From assembly GCA_007119835.1 (NCBI GenBank), contig SKOX01000275.1, positions 1 through 6,559 on the forward strand: a stretch of 6,559 nucleotides of DNA. Reading direction: 5' to 3'. Positions 6,504-6,559 of this stretch are shown here, one piece after another; within the stretch, counting starts at the first letter, position 1, and every line of letters begins with the position of its first letter. A program made the position numbers and the translations under genes. Under the pieces are notes generated by a model. The model was not told where the DNA came from and made no database searches. It saw only the letters and a program-made list of their open reading frames with translations. The stretch comes from Paracoccaceae bacterium. GTDB taxonomy: Bacteria; Pseudomonadota; Alphaproteobacteria; Rhodobacterales; Rhodobacteraceae.

Positions 6504-6524
6504 ACAGGGCGCGGCCCCTGGCCG

Positions 6525-6559
6525 TCAGTCGAACAGTTCCTCCAGGAAGGACTTCCGCC
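6525..6559 (-). CDS. C-terminal end of an unidentified gene, cut by the window edge
   Basis: Reading leftwards from the window edge, an open frame encodes RKSFLEELFD followed by TGA (6527-6525). The short basic-then-acidic ending resembles the C-terminus of some small zinc-ribbon proteins, but ten residues are too few to name a family. The hairpin just downstream supports a real gene end here. The product is unknown and everything upstream of the edge is missing. Confidence 0.45.
   Translation of the reverse strand, partial: RKSFLEELFD

Noticed and set aside
6456..6524. yybP-ykoY Mn2+ riboswitch before the TerC-family gene
   Set aside because: Only 69 bases are available, less than the riboswitch usually needs, and I could not find its conserved core; only a simple hairpin is visible.
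1..6559. New defence or mobile system, CRISPR array, tRNA or rRNA
   Set aside because: No repeats with regular spacers, no nuclease, toxin, transposase or integrase motifs, and no tRNA-like cloverleaf were seen. Every sizeable gene but one small protein belongs to a known family.

Overview
The window is about 70% G+C, and its proteins resemble alphaproteobacterial versions of their families; a Hyphomicrobiales member such as the Methylobacterium or Salinarimonas group is a plausible but unproven host. I see no rRNA, tRNA, CRISPR array, phage gene or recognisable transposase. This is a dense stretch of small operons that mostly encode inner-membrane transport and stress proteins.

Left part, plus strand: after an AT-richer leader (1-137) comes a short TatB-like protein (138-470). 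Four bases later begins an SLC13-type (DASS/ArsB-superfamily) permease with two central RCK_C domains (475-2263). The permease reading frame breaks at about base 604: one surplus base separates its first 43 codons from the rest. The gene is therefore either broken or affected by a sequence error. A 152-bp gap follows, and then uppP (2416-3219), the undecaprenyl-diphosphate phosphatase that recycles the lipid carrier for cell-wall synthesis.

Right part, minus strand, read from right to left: the last ten codons of an unidentified gene (6525-6559), a short gap with a strong hairpin, a TerC/Alx-family membrane protein (6455-5442), and a two-domain universal stress protein (5445-4684) that starts inside the terC-family stop codon (ATGA overlap). 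These are followed by an 83-residue membrane protein of unknown function (4612-4361) and, after a 157-bp gap, a bacterial voltage-gated sodium channel (4203-3268). The channel has a full voltage sensor and a TLESWSM selectivity filter. It converges on uppP, with only 48 bp between the two stop codons. That junction and the end of the channel gene carry an AT-richer patch that looks foreign to both genes.

Taken together (inference), the genes share a theme of ion, pH and envelope homeostasis: anion/dicarboxylate-type transport, sodium entry, Mn2+- or pH-linked TerC/Alx function, a stress nucleotide-binding protein and cell-wall lipid recycling. The terC-usp pair is a convincing operon, as is the tatB-like/permease pair. 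Nothing here forces the conclusion of a new multi-gene system. The most notable points are the sodium channel, the permease frameshift, the orphan TatB-like gene joined to a transporter, and the odd patch at the convergent junction.
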